The notes: generated by a model from the sequence alone, not told the origin. DNA of 64,000 bases from Blumeriella jaapii (GCA_009599575.1 VWND01000066.1:248001-312000), one strand, 5' to 3'; shown: positions 9,673-22,050, counted from the stretch's first letter. Numbers and translations are program-made.

Positions 9673-11052
9673 ATGGGGATCAATAGCCCTCTGCCGTCGT
9701 CTATGGCGTGTAAGTGACAACCTGTCGAGAGATTCAAGGCAGTCGCTAATCCCGTCCCAGCGGAATGCAAGAAGTGTGGCAGGATTCTAGCATCCTTTAT
9801 TGACCCCCGACAATCCTTTGGGCCAGATAAGGTCATACCTCCCCAAGTCCTTGCCAACGCAAAGGTGTGTTCCCTCTCCACCCTCTCTACTTTCCATCCA
9901 AAGTAGACTGGAAGCTGACCGGAAGCTCAGGGACTCGTGGTTCTCACCGTCATCAAAGCCGGCTTTCTTGGCTCCGGACGATACGGCAACGGCATCGTCG
10001 TCGCGCGTCTCGCAGATGGGTCCTGGAGCGCCCCTTCGGCGATCGGAACGGGTGGCGCGGGCTTCGGCGGTCAAATCGGCTTCGAGATCACAGACTTCGT
10101 CTTCGTCTTGAACGACGCGGCAGCCGTACGCACATTCTCCCAGGCCGGCTCCCTGACGCTTGGTGGCAACGTGTCCATCGCTGCGGGACCCGTGGGACGA
10201 AATGCCGAAGCCGCAGGAGCCGCGAGCATGAAGGGCGTGGCGGGGATCTTCAGTTACAACAAGACGAAGGGGCTTTTCGCAGGTGTGAGTCTGGAGGGAA
10301 GCGCGATCATCGAGCGGAGGGACGCGAATGAGAAGTTGTACGGGCAGCGCTTCACGGCTGTGCAGCTGCTGCAGGGGTCCGTGAGACCGCCTCCTGCGGC
10401 GCAACCGCTCATGAGTGTGCTGAACTCGAGGGCCTTCGCCGGGATCGCGCCAGGCAATGATGGTACGTACAACGATATGCCGGTGTTTGATGACAGACAC
10501 GACGATGTGGTTTGGGAAGGTCGGCGAGGGAGCGCCTTTGGCGAAGGCGTGCGGAGGGATCGCACTGGGAGCGTGGCTGGAGGCAATTCCTCGAACTACG
10601 ATTTTGGTGAAACGAGACCGAAGCGGGCAAGCACCTGGGCAGACGACATCTACGACCGTCCGGCAGGCGGTAGTAGCATCTCTGGTCGGAGTAGGGGCGG
10701 CTTCCAGGATGATTACGTCTACCAAGATTCGCCTCGGAGCCCGACAGGCAGTGGTAAGATTGGGCCTGGAAGACCGACTGCACCGAAGCCGCTCTTCCAG
10801 AGCAAAACGGGGCATCTGCGCGACAACGAGGCTGTGGCTCTGTTCACGTTTGATGGTGAACAACCCGGTGATCTTGGTTTCAAAAAGGGCGATATTATCC
10901 AAGTGACGAAGAAGTCGGAGAGCACAAACGACTGGTGGTGAGTTGCCACGCTCTCGTGAAATCCATGCACATACTAACACAATCGCAGGACCGGCATCAG
11001 CGGGACTCGCACTGGCATATTCCCCGCCAACTATGTCGAGATGAAGAAATAA
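9673..11052 (+). CDS. YSC84: YSC84/SH3YL1-type actin regulator (Ysc84 domain plus SH3)
   Basis: Four exons: 9673-9709, 9761-9864, 9931-10937, 10989-11052, giving 403 residues. The N-terminal Ysc84 (SYLF) domain spans residues 1-220 with hallmark segments MGINSPLPSS, FGPDKVIPPQVLANAKGL, KAGFLGSGRYGNGIVVARL and GPVGRNAEAA. This domain binds lipids and actin. A disordered linker rich in Arg, Ser and Asp follows. The C-terminal SH3 (about 345-403: ALFTFDGEQPGDLGFKKGD, WWTGI, GIFPANYVEM) should bind proline-rich partners such as Las17/WASP at endocytic sites. The SH3 is split by the last intron exactly at the WW motif, which confirms the junction. CKKCG near residue 16 is a CxxC pair of uncertain meaning. 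Confidence 0.93.
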
Positions 11053-12175
11053 GTGAGACGGCTCACATGGCCGCTTGCCAGGTCCGACTTTTGGTCGCCA
11101 TCACTTCTAATCAACCTCTTACCAAGCAAGTCTCGAGAACCTCGATCTCGCTGCTGTTCCTTTCTGAGTCTCACGAGGCGGATGCGTGGAGTTGGATCTT
11201 CTTTTCCGGTTTCTTTCTATTCTTCTCGCTCGGGAGAGGCAGGCTCGGAGCCCGCATAGGGAACAGCGTTTCGGTTTCGGTTATTTGATTTAGGATTTGG
11301 AGGGGGGCGAGGGGCTAGCGCCAGTTCAGCCGTCGATCTGGGTACCAAAATGAAAGAAAAACTCGTCAACTTTGGCTTTCTCTACTATCAATCGGTCTTT
11401 TACGTTGTGTTCCCTAAACCCTTGCCTTCTCTCTCCTTCTACTGGTCTTGTCTCTGCTTACCCTGACTCTGAACTTTGAACCTCGAATCTTTGATATCTT
11501 GTGTCGATCATGTACTTGTACACGACTGCTCTCTCGATCAGAGAGATAGACGTGTAGGATAGGTAGGTACATGGTACTGCACTGGAAGTGAAAATGGAAT
11601 TGATATGGATTGAAACGGGGGGGGGAGAACGTAGGGATGGCTGTTTTCATTTGTTTGTTTTGTTTTTTTTCTTTCTTTCCTTCTTTCCTTTTTTCTTTTT
11701 GTTTCGAGGATAAATAAAGACACGAACGAAGGCACGAAGGATGATGGGGCGCGCACCTCTGTTTCGGTACCTGGAGGTAGGTGGATTTAAATGGTGGATT
11801 TGGCGGATTTGGTATGGAATATGGGAGGGTAGGTAGGTGGTAGGTGGTAGGTAGGTGGTAGGAGGGTATGAGGGTATGAGGGTAGGAGGGTATGAGGGTA
11901 GGAGCATAAGCAAGCTGGATGGGTATCAGGAGGCAGGTAGGCAGGTAGGTAGGTAGGTGGGTAGGTAGTCTGGTTGCTGTAAAATACATATGTGTGTGTG
12001 TATATATATGTACGTATATACATACATTCTTATTTATACATATGTATATACACAGGTACACATTTACATAAATACATATAAACATACATATAAATACAAA
12101 TATACATATATACACACACACATCTCCATATCTCTCCATATACACAAACAAACATCCACATCTCCACATTTCCAT
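11053..12175. other. Intergenic low-complexity DNA after YSC84-like gene
   Basis: No gene. It contains T-rich TTTC runs (11655-11700), a GGTA/GGTAGGTGG-type array (about 11820-11970) and an alternating TA/TG tract with ATACAT repeats (11988-12120). Long frames here are repeat translations. Confidence 0.6.
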
Positions 12176-12487
12176 CTTCACATCTTCACATCTTCACATC
12201 TTCACATCTTCACATCTTCACATCTTCACATCTTCACATCTTCACATCTTCACATCACTTCACATCTTCACATCTTCTTCACATCTTCACATCTTCACAT
12301 CTTCACATCTTCACATCTTCACATCTTCACATCTTCACATCTTCACATCTTCACATCTTCACATCTTCACATCTTCACATCTTCACATCTTCACATCTTC
12401 ACATCTTCACATCTTCACATCTTCACATCTTCACATCTTCACATCTTCACATCTTCACATCTTCACATCTTCATCTTCACATCTTCA
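12176..12487. repeat. Octamer minisatellite (CTTCACAT)n
   Basis: About 38 nearly perfect tandem copies of CTTCACAT with a few short interruptions (for example CACTTCACAT at 12254 and CATCTTCTTCAC near 12270). Confidence 0.97.
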
Positions 12488-12589
12488 TATCCATATCTCC
12501 ACAAATACATCTCCACAAATACATCTCCACATATCCACACCACACAAACATACGGTACAGTACTGTACAGTACCAAACCCCACAAGTCT

Positions 12590-12960
12590 TCCTCACCCAT
12601 TTACTCACTCATCCACTCACCCATTTACCTATACACTACCCACCCATTCACCCACTCAACCCCTCAATAACCATTCGCCCACTCACCCACCCCACTCACT
12701 CACTCACTCACCCATTCACCCACCCATTCACTCACCCCCCTCTTCCCCGTTCCAACCCACAACACAACCCAACCCAACCCAACCCAACCCACAATCCAAC
12801 CCCAAAATCCAACCCAACCCAACCCACAACACATTACCCAAAAACAGGTAAGCATAAAGGCATCCTCAGCCACCTCCACCTCCACAACTATAATGACACG
12901 ACACGACACGACACGACACGACACGACACGACACGACGACCACGAGTCATCAACGTCACT
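12590..12960. repeat. Simple repeats: ACTCACCC/CATTCACC, (AACCC)n and (ACACG)n
   Basis: CACTCACCCATT variants occupy 12590-12735, AACCC runs 12760-12835, and eight ACACG units 12897-12936. No coding signal is visible. Confidence 0.9.
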
Positions 12961-13265
12961 GTCCATATCCGAAAGCTCGCACCTTCCATACCTTACCCAG
13001 TATTAGAACATCCATACTACTTACCGTACATAAGGTAAGGTAAACCGCCCTTGAGGCACGGAGAATGAAATTTCTTTGACTTTCCTCTTTTCGGTTACAC
13101 AACACAGCATAATACAACACAGCACAACACAACGCAACGCAACGCAAAACGGTACCAAGGCATGTCAAGTCAGGTCAGGTCATCCACCGAATTCCAGCCT
13201 TGAAGAGACCATATCGTAAAAGAACAGTCTATGGGGGTGGGGGGAGGGGGGGAGTCAACAGGTAG

Positions 13266-13450
13266 ATAAGGAAGTAAGGAAGTAAGTAAGTAAGGAAGTA
13301 AGGAAGTAAGGAAGGTAGGAAGGTAGGAAGTAAGGAAGTAAGGAAGTAAGGAAGTAAGGAAGTAAGGAAGTAAGGAAGTAAGGAAGTAAGGAAGTAAGGA
13401 AGTAAGGAAGTAAGGAAGTAAGGAAGTAAGGAAGTAAGGAAGTAAGTAAG
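13266..13450. repeat. Octamer minisatellite (GGAAGTAA)n
   Basis: About 22 copies of GGAAGTAA with occasional GGTAGGAA variants near 13313-13330. Confidence 0.96.
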
Positions 13451-13510
13451 TAAAGTAAGGAAGTAAGTAAACAACTAAGTGAGTAAGCAAGCAAGCAAGC
13501 AAGTAAATAA

Positions 13511-13895
13511 GGAAGTAAAGAAGTAAAGAAGTAAAGAAGTAAAGAAGTAAAGAAGTAAAGAAGTAAAGAAGTAAAGAAGTAAAAGTAAAAGTAAAGAAGT
13601 AAAGAAGTAAAGAAGTAAAGAAGTAAAGAAGTAAAGAAGTAAAGAAGTAAAGAAGTAAAGAAGTAAAAAGAAGTAAAGAAGTAAAGAAGTAAAGAAGTAA
13701 AGAAGTAAAGAAGTAAAGAAGTAAAGAAGTAAAGAAGTAAAGAAGTAAAGAAGTAAAGAAGTACATAAGTAAAGAAGTACATAAGTACATAAGTAAAGAA
13801 GTAAAGAAGTAAAGAAAGTAAAGAAGTAAAGAAGTACATAAGTAAAGAAGTAAAGAAGTACATAAGTACATAAGTACATAAGTACATAAGTATAT
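13511..13895. repeat. Octamer minisatellite (GAAGTAAA)n with GTACATAA variants
   Basis: More than 40 copies of GAAGTAAA. Towards the right end units become AAGTACAT. It differs from the preceding GGAAGTAA array by one base and is separated from it by AAGCAAGC units. Confidence 0.96.
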
Positions 13896-13950
13896 AAGCA
13901 AGCAAGCAAGTAAGCAAGCAAGTAAGGAAGAAAGGGCGCAGGCCAAAGAG

Positions 13951-14120
13951 TGATTGAATGATTGAATGATTGAATGATTGAATTTTAAATCATCAAATCA
14001 TTCAATCATTCAATCATTCAATCATTCAATCATTCAATCATTCAATCATTCAATCATTCAATCATTCAATCATTCAATCATTCAATCATTCAATCATTCA
14101 ATCATTCAATCATTAAATCA
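13951..14120. repeat. Inverted octamer arrays (GATTGAAT)n / (ATTCAATC)n
   Basis: Four copies of GATTGAAT (13951-13984) are followed, after a short AT spacer containing TTTAAA, by about fifteen copies of the reverse complement ATTCAATC. The arms could fold into a long hairpin. Confidence 0.95.
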
Positions 14121-14763
14121 CTGAATAACTGAATAACCGACCTGCTGTATCTACCTATATATCTACAGTACTTCCTAGCCGAAGAGACGAGGAAACAGAA
14201 AAAAGGAACCCGAACCCGGCACGCGACTGCTCCCAAGAAGATAGTATGTGTGATTTCATGTGAATTTGTTTAGAATTTCCCTTTCATTTCTTTTCAACTC
14301 GGTCGCTCATTCTCATCTTCATTTTTCATCCCCGTTTTCATTTCAATGCTAAGTATTCCATTCAACTAGAAAAGTCTTTCTTTCCTCCCTTCCCCTTCCC
14401 CTTCCCCTTCCCCCTCCCCCTCTGATTCATCCTGCCATCCTGTCTGATTTCGAACGAATCAACAAACCCCCCCCCCCCCACCCCCCACACAGCTATCCCG
14501 TTCTTTTTTGTTACAACCCAGGTTAGGAAATGCAGATAAACTTAATCGATATTTAGACGAAGAAAAGAAAAAATTAAAAGAAAAAGATAAGAAAAATCGT
14601 AAATCGCTCTGCCGCACGCGCATGAAAAAAAAAAAGAAAAGAAAAGTAAAAAGAATCAAAACCATGCAGATGACTTTTCCTTTTCCACCCCATACCACCC
14701 CATACCCGCACCCGGTATCGCTATCCACATCTTTCTAATATGTACCTGGCATCCCTGCCCACC
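14121..14763. other. 3' flank of SCP160-like gene
   Basis: No gene. It holds CTTCCC repeats (14386-14420), a C homopolymer (14467-14479) and A-rich runs. The region between 11,053 and 14,763 separates two convergent genes. Confidence 0.5.
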
Positions 14764-17700
14764 CTAGTCCCAGCCACCAAGGTTGCTGTTGTAAGCAGAA
14801 CCATTACCGTTGGCACGGCCACCGCTGATGCCGTCTTGAACAGCTTGCAAGACCAGGTTCTTGGCCTTCTCGACACCCTCGGCACTTCCCAGGATCTCGA
14901 TGGCTTCACCCCCGGCTTGATCGCGGGGAACGGTGATCTTGCAGCCGGTGGCCTTTCGAATCTGATTGACCTTGCTTCCACCTTGGCCGATGACGAATCG
15001 GTAGGTGCTGGGGTCGGGGAGGATGAGGTATCCGGCCGTGTTGTTCTTCAGGGAGCTCTCGATGGCAGCGGCAAGGATCGCTTTGGCCTTGGCGACGTTG
15101 TCAGATGGACCTTTCAGAACCCAGGGGATCTCGCCGTCGATGGCCGGTTCGGAGTTGTCAATGACGTTCCAGATGTGAGCGTCGAGATCAAACGACTCGT
15201 CGGTCTGGAGAGGCAGATTCGCTGCATTCCCACGAACGTTGGTGGGCGCAGCGGGCTTAGGAGGTGCCTTCTGACCAGCGTGATCAACCGTGACTTGGTG
15301 ATCGTTGCGGAGGCGACGGAAGAATTGCCCGTTATCGGCAACGAGGTGATGAACGTGTCGGGGGACTTGTACAGTCTCGCCATCTTGTTCCTTCACCAAC
15401 GTTTGAATGTGAGACTTGGCAGCCTCGACATCCTGCGGCAAGCCGGTCACCTTGATCGAAGATTGACCACTGCCTTGTCTTGGAATGTCAATCGAGACCT
15501 TGAATTTCGACTCGAGCTCCTTCTTGATCTCGCCTCCACGGCCGATGAGCGAGCGATGCTTCTCAGTAGGGACTTCAAAGGACTCCGTTGCTTGGGCCTC
15601 GCGCTCCGCAACAATCTGTTGCATGGCTGCGATGATCTTGTCGACAACATCTGCCGTTCCTTCGATCTTGATCGTGTTTCCGTCTTGCTCGGCCTTGGGG
15701 AATTGAACGGTTCTCGCCAGCTCTCGGCGATCATCTGATCCTCCCGCACCCACAACAATGTCGCGAAGCGCCGAGCCCCCGGCGCCGATGAGAGATCGGT
15801 GGTGCTTCTTGTCCACCTCCAAGGTCTTGGTGACCGTGGTGTCGAAGACGTCTCTCTTGGCGTCGATCAACTTTCTTGCTTGAGCAACTTGGGAAGCTGT
15901 GCCCTTGATCGAGATCTCGACGCGGGTTGACGGATCCTTGATGTCTCTCGCATTCGGAATCTCGATTCGAGCACCGGAGACCTGTCGGATCTCGTCCATT
16001 CCACTTCCGCGTTGACCGATCAAGGAGGGGATCTGGCCGGCTTGGACCGAGACAACCGCAGTGTGCGAGTTGTCCTTCAGGTATTGGAGCAGCGAGAGAA
16101 TCTCGTCTCGGGCGCCGTCCGCGCCCTTCTTGGGACCTTTGACGATCACCTCGTCCGGCTCTTGCTCCCGTCGCGGAGCACGACGGCCAGCATCGCTAGC
16201 GGCATCAGCGTTGGAGTGGTCGTCCTTGACAGGCTTGGCGGAGCGAGGGAAGTGGATCTGGACCTTGTACCGTGTCTGCAACTTGTTGATCTGGGCACCA
16301 CCCGCACCAATCAGTTCGCGATGGAACTTGGGGTCAACCTTGAGGACATAGGTTGCCTCGTCCGCCCACTGTCGGCCAAGAGCCGAGATGTGTGCCTTTG
16401 CAGCAGCCGCCTTGGCGGGAGGACCCTTGAGTTCGACGACACCGTCGTTCACGTTGATCTCCACATCGAACTTGTCGCGCAAGTCTCGGATGTTGCTGCC
16501 ACCTTTGCCGATCAACTGGTTCGCATGCTTCTGGGGGAAGTCGAACGTGGTGGTGAAACCACGTTCCTTCTCGTCCTCAACAGCCTCGGCGACAAATGCG
16601 TTGACCTTCTTGGCCAATGCCTCGACCGCGGGAGCCGGGCCTCTGAGTGTGACCATGGTACCTGCACTGGTGACGCGCACGGGGATCTGATCCGCTGCAC
16701 GATCTTGTTGCTCTTTTTGAATGAATCGTCGGAGCTTGTCGTGGAACCTGAGCCTGTGAGTAAAATCGTCAGGGGGTGAGAGGGGGTAGGAAGGCTTACA
16801 TCTTGGGCACGTCGATCGATGTGGAGATGATCGCGGCTTGCTTGCTGATGAGATCGAGAATGTGCCTTCGGGCGTCCTCCAGGCCTCGCTGGAAAGCCTT
16901 GATTTCGTCGGCACTGGGCGTCTTGCGGGGAACCTGGTATTCCGACTCGCGCCCAGCCTCGCCCTCGAACACGAGGAGCACTGGAGCCCCATCCTCGGAC
17001 GCATCGGGAATCACCACGTGAACCCCGTAGTCTCTCTTCACTCGAGGCGTGATGTCCCGTTGGATGTGACGGTGGAAAAACGAGTCAATGGGGAGAGTGG
17101 TCATCCGCGAAGGGGGGTGTGCCGAGAGGATCTGATTGATCTCGTCCTTGGCTTGAATTCCGCTGGTGCGGTCGCGGAAGAAGATTTGCCATGGTCCAGC
17201 CTCGCCTCGAGAGATGGAGGCGACGATGCTGGCCTTGTGGAGGGCCTCCAACCGCTCAATCTCCTTGCGGTCGCGAAGATACTGCGTGACGTTTCGTGCG
17301 TGAAGACGGGCGCCCGCAACCCCGCCCGGAGCGTTGCGGAACTGCTTGGAGAGGTCCAGAGAGGTCTCGTTGATAGACGAGGCCAGTGCAATGGCATGAT
17401 GCTTGGCGGCCTCGAGCTTGTCAGCGGGCCCAATGAAGGTCACGGCGTCCTCGTCATCATCCGTTGGCAGGATGATAGCACATTGGGTGGTGTTGAAGAA
17501 CTCCTCGGGAGTGACGCCGCCACGACCGATGATGTACTGGTGCTGGCCGCGATCGATGCCATTGGATTGCTCGATGGCTAATCTTTGCCTCAACTCCTGG
17601 GCCAAACGCTCAATCTCAGCACGTGCAGCTTGCACCGCTGCGCGGTCACCTCCGAGCGTGATGTGGTTGTCGCCAAAGGCCGGCAGGAACTCCCCACGGC

Positions 17701-18804
17701 CTGGAGCCGCGCGAGCGGGAGGAGCCTGGCCCGTCCAGGTGTGATACGGAGGCACGCGTACTTGGACACCGTGGGAATCCTCCAGCGAGCTCGCCGGTCC
17801 CGCCAAAAAGGGGTAAAATTCCGCGGGAATGTTGCGGAGCTTGGTGTGGAGTGCCGGAGCTCTTTCGGTGGCAATCTTGGCAATCTCCTTCTTAGCCATC
17901 TGAATGGAAATCGGGTTGCCCTCGACGACAATGTCAATCATGTCATCGTCTTCGTCGGCCTGTGGTGAGTCCTCCAGCTTGGGCATCTGGATTCGGGCAC
18001 CCGTCAAGTCTTGCATGCCTTTGATCGTAGAGCCCTGCTTTCCAATGATATGAGCTCTCGCCGAACGTGGGATGGAGATCTTCGAAGAGGACTTGGTAGT
18101 GACGGTTAGCACAGCGAGCGTCACACGCGGGCATCAGGGGAACCCACCTTGGCACCAATCTGCACGCCCAAATCTCGGATGGCCTGTTGTTTGAGCGCCT
18201 CCTTCTGGTTGCTCGTTTCTCGAAACTCCAAAATTCCGTTCTCGCCGGTGCGCATGGTCAGGTTGGTTCTCAACTTTTTGTTGATATCCTTCAAAATTTC
18301 GGGCACCGGCTTCTTGAGCTGGGTGCGAGGGAGCACCTCGTTCCGTTGCAGGACAAGCCGAGGAGCGTGTATCTGGACTGCGGGGGGCGTGTTGGTCGCC
18401 GACGCTGGATTCGAGGCGCCGTTGGTCGCGATGCCATTTTTGGTCCCATTGGTAGCCGTCTGGGTTCCTCCCCAGATCGGGGTGAGAACGGGTGCAATCT
18501 TCGCCCCTCCCAAGATGGGAAAACTCGTTTCGGAGTTGGGATCCAGCGACGGGGCCTGCGTGACTTCGGCTTTGCGCTTTCCTGCCGCGTTGGCGGAGAT
18601 GTTGGCCGGCCAATTGCCCGCCGCCGCTGGCTCATCGAGGTCTTCGAGAATGTGACGTGGGTCCAGAGGCGCAGGAGGATGCCTCAAGTCGGACTCGTCG
18701 GTGAGGTCTTCGACCACCGGGTTGTGGGCGTCGTGCATTTGCTCGAGTTTTTTGGCTGCAGAGAGCCCATCGCTGCCAGCGTTGGTGCCGTTCGAGGAAG
18801 ACAT
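14764..18804 (-). CDS. SCP160: SCP160/vigilin-type multi-KH RNA-binding protein
   Basis: Three exons on the minus strand: 18804-18148, 18091-16800, 16753-14764, giving 1312 residues (I recall yeast Scp160 as slightly over 1200). At least eight KH domains carry a GXXG loop: IGKQGSTIKG, IGRGGVTPEE, IGKGGSNIRD, IGAGGAQINK, IGQRGSGMDE, IGAGGSALRD, IGRGGEIKKE and IGQGGSKVNQ. Others are degenerate (VADNGQFF), as is normal in vigilins. The N-terminal 200 residues are low complexity and precede the first KH. Scp160 binds polysomes at the ER and tunes translation and codon-specific elongation. Splice junctions are phase-consistent, and the acceptor of exon 3 rebuilds PKMLRFHDKL. It ends in GNGSAYNSNLGGWD. 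Confidence 0.95.
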
Positions 18805-18939
18805 GTTGTTGGAGGTTCGGGGCTAGCTGACACGGCCGAGAATTGATGGTGTTGTGACGGTGATCTGTCGTGGACGCCCGAGGCCGACGAACTGGCTACT
18901 GTGACGTTAGCACGACCGTAGAGGGAGAAGGTAGAGGGA

Positions 18940-19012
18940 GTGGGGAAGTGAGGGAGTGAGGAAGTGAGGAAGTGAGGAAGTGAGGGAGGGAGTGAGGGAG
19001 GGGGTGAGGGCA
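18940..19012. repeat. Octamer repeat (GAAGTGAG)n
   Basis: Five to eight GAAGTGAG/GGAGTGAG units about 140 bases upstream of the SCP160 start. They are related to the GGAAGTAA array. Confidence 0.9.
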
Positions 19013-19290
19013 TGAGTGAAATGGAGGAGAATCTGCTAACCAAGGACACTGGGAATGCGAGAGTAAATCGAGTTGCGAAGCCGGATAGCAGGCACTGAAC
19101 CTGGCAGCCAACGTAGTGAGAGGCCACGAAGACGGGATTCCTAATTGGATGGCTGCTCTTGAGGTCGAGAGAAGTGCATCCAAGGCAGAACCGAGGGGAG
19201 CTCTGGGAAGAGAAGGCAAGTCGATGAAGAGCGTCGATGAAGAGCGCCGAAGAGGCCGAGCTCATGCACGAGGCCGGTCGGAGATGTGCG

Positions 19291-19355
19291 TATGGTGGTG
19301 GTGGTGGTGGTGGTTGTGGTGGTGGTGGTGGTAGTGGTGGTCGTGGTCGTGGTCG
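19291..19355. repeat. (TGG)n triplet repeat
   Basis: About 20 TGG triplets with TCG interruptions. Confidence 0.9.
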
Positions 19356-20207
19356 ATAAGGAGGGCGGCCGACCAGAACTTTGGAAGCTCCGTGATGGTT
19401 CGAGTGGAATCTGGAGCTAAATAAGCGAGTCGCTCGATGCCCACCCACGGCAGGAGGAGAAGAAGGAGGAAGAGACGCCGTCTTTTATGCTTCACTTTTC
19501 CTGGCCAACAATTTGCATTACTGTACGTGGAGCACCAAGAGGACGGAGGCAAGAGAACAGAGGTCAGAGGACCGCAAAGAAAAGACGTTCGCGCGTTCGT
19601 TCGGGTAGGAAAAGTTGGTGATGAAATCAATGACTTCTTCAATCGATAGACACCGTACGCCAGGTGTGAGCCACCACGACCCACTGCCGAGTAAGATGCG
19701 ATTCTGTGCACCGTTGGGAATGCTAGCGGCTCTCTATCTACAGTGCATGACAGGTATGTATCAATCTACAGTACCGCTGACCGTCCGTCGTTTCTTAACG
19801 CAACAGGTGGAGACCACGAGGGCATTTTCTTGGTCTGTCCTGTCGCGTCCGGACCGACCGATGTACCGTATGTACAGTACAGTACTGGACTGCACACGAC
19901 CTGTGTACGGTCCTGTACATACCTACGGTACCGTAACGCGAGATCCGAGGCCAGAGCCAAGTCGATGACACCGATACTTGGGCTTGCACTTCTCCTTTCC
20001 CGTAGCTTCGGGACCGACGGCTTTGCTGGATTTCCGTCTGACAGCTAGCGCGCGTCGGTCCGGACGACAGCGGGTGAAGGTCGAGACTGAAGCCCTTCCC
20101 GGGCGTCACGGGTGCCGGCCGCGTCGATGCCTCGATCTGCGCGAGGCGTCCATCGCCGACCAAGGGCGTACGGCACGTAGCCCAAGCATCCACGTCCGTC
20201 CCGTATG

Positions 20208-20264
20208 TATGGATGGATGGATGGATGGATGGATGGATGGATGGATGGATGGATGGATGGATGA
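20208..20264. repeat. (GGAT)n microsatellite
   Basis: About 13 copies of GGAT, then ATGT/ATGC variants to about 20310. Confidence 0.95.
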
Positions 20265-21081
20265 ATGCATGTATGTATGAATGCATGTCTGTATGTATGT
20301 ATGTACACACCGCACCGCACCGCACAGTACATACATAGCACGCGGCACGTGTGCCAATGGCAACGCACCGCCGACCCCGACCGCGCCGTCGACTCGGTTT
20401 CGCACACGGGGAGGGCAAAGGCTTTCCCTGGCTGCTGTGCGTCGTCCCGGCCGCAGCGTGTCCATCGTGGCCCTCGATCGGTCGTCGCAGGGCTCACGGT
20501 CGAACGGGATCGGGGATTGATGAGACGGTGTCACTGCGTGCGTGCCTGGCGACCACGCGAGGGCCTTTCGGTGTGATGGATGGATGGAGGGATCGCATGT
20601 CCTGTCCTGTACTCTTATATGAGAGCTTATATGAGAGGACTCTCCCAATGAGCTGGCTCATGCCGGGCTTGGGTCGCGACGCATGGGGATCCGAAATGAG
20701 AGCAATGCTGTGTGTACCGTACCAGGCCGCACCATACCACCCCATACCGTACCGTCCCAACGTGCCGTCGTCGACCATGGGTGCTGCGCAGACCGCGAGG
20801 GAGGCCGCGTCCCTGCGCCAACGGGCATCACGGTCATAGAGCGGCCCAGGCAAAGATCGTCGAAGCTTCTGGATCCCGAGCGGAGAGCCGCCAAAGCTTC
20901 CATGATTAAGAGTGGAGCGCTTTCTGTTTCGGTTCTTGAGTTTTTTTTTGGTTCTTGGGGGGGGGTGTTTAATTGGGTTGGTGGGTTTGGGTTTTTTGGT
21001 GTGGTTTCGTTTCGCTCGCACTGATGTCCCTCCGTGCAGGCCAGGGCGGGCAGGGCCCGGTGGTCGTGGGCATCGACGTAC

Positions 21082-21152
21082 AGTAGTGTCGTGTCGTGGG
21101 GTGTCGTGTAGTGCGATGTCGTGTAGTGTCGTGTAGTGTCGTGTAGTGTTCT
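21082..21152. repeat. GTCGTGTAGT decamer repeat
   Basis: Four to five imperfect copies of GTCGTGTAGT. Confidence 0.85.
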
Positions 21153-21602
21153 GTAGCAAGTACTTTCTCTTCTTACCTCTTCGGTATTAGAAGTCAGTCC
21201 TGCACATGTACCGCATGTAAGTACGTGCCCTAGCAGAACAGTCCGTGTTGAAGGAGGCCAGGGCAGGGCAGAGGAGGGACCGGAGCGAAGAAGCAGAGAA
21301 ATCGCATAGAAATCCAAGCACTCACCCTCGCCCAAGAGGCATCCCTCCTGTCTCTTCTCTTCTCTTCTCTTCTCTTCCGCTTGTGGCCCTGTGGGTTGTG
21401 CGTCCGACTGTTTATCGGGTCCTGTACTGCACATCCTGTGCCTGCGCCCACAAGCTCTTCGGCACTTGACGGCCGAGCAAAGTGTGTCTGTCTGCAGACC
21501 GCACATACTGTACAGCACCGTACCGTACCGACACCAGCACCAGCACCACGACGGCGCCCTACTACGGCCCTGCAGCCCTACACACACACACACACACGCA
21601 GA

Positions 21603-21662
21603 AGGGAAAACGAGAAAACGAGAAAACGAGAAAACGAGAAAAAGAGAAAAAGAGAGAAAACG
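21603..21662. repeat. Octamer repeat (GAAAACGA)n
   Basis: Four perfect copies of GAAAACGA followed by GAAAAAGA variants. Confidence 0.9.
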
Positions 21663-21761
21663 AGAATAAGACAAGAAGAACGAAAGAGCGAAAGAGAGAA
21701 AACAAGTGCCACCGCTCACGACGCATCTGCCGACACCCTGGTCCCAATCGCCGGTCGACAC

Positions 21762-22050
21762 TCATTGCCTCTTGGCCTCACTGCTTCTTGGCCTCACCGA
21801 CTCTTGGCCTCTTTACCTCTTGGCCTCAATTGCCTACTTGCCTCTTTGCATCATTGCCTCTTGGCTCATTGCCTCTTTGCCTCTTGGCTCTTTGCCTCTT
21901 TGCCTCTTTGCCTCTTTGCCTCTTTGCCTCTTTACCTCTTGGCTCATTGCCTACTTGCCTCTCTGCCTCTCTGCCTCTTTGCCTCTTTGCCTCTTTACCT
22001 CTTGGCCTCTTTCGCTCTGGGCCTCTTGCCCTCATTGCCTCTTGGCCCCT
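21762..22050. repeat. Octamer repeat (GCCTCTTT)n upstream of STE20
   Basis: Some 30 units of GCCTCTTT and its variants (GCCTCTTG, GCCTCATT, GGCCTCTT) end about 40 bases before the kinase start. It may form part of the 5' leader. Confidence 0.9.

Noticed and set aside
11990..12670. 226-codon plus-strand frame with His/Ile/Phe/Thr/Ser repeats
   Set aside because: Translation of the CTTCACAT array and nearby simple repeats; no start context or domain.
12760..12835. (AACCC)n run as a telomere remnant
   Set aside because: Fungal telomeres of this group are usually TTAGGG/CCCTAA; the unit here is AACCC mixed with other simple repeats, and genes lie on both sides.
13170..13946. Long minus-strand frame rich in Leu, Tyr, Phe, Thr and Ser
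   Set aside because: It is the translation of the GGAAGTAA and GAAGTAAA arrays; an 8-bp repeat without stops is open in all three frames of one strand.
14740..17968. Several plus-strand frames of 100-330 codons
   Set aside because: Antisense shadows of the GC-rich third positions of the SCP160 gene.
20658..21761. 367-codon minus-strand frame
   Set aside because: Phe/Ser-rich repeat translation over GAAAACGA and GTCGTGTAGT arrays; no recognisable protein features.
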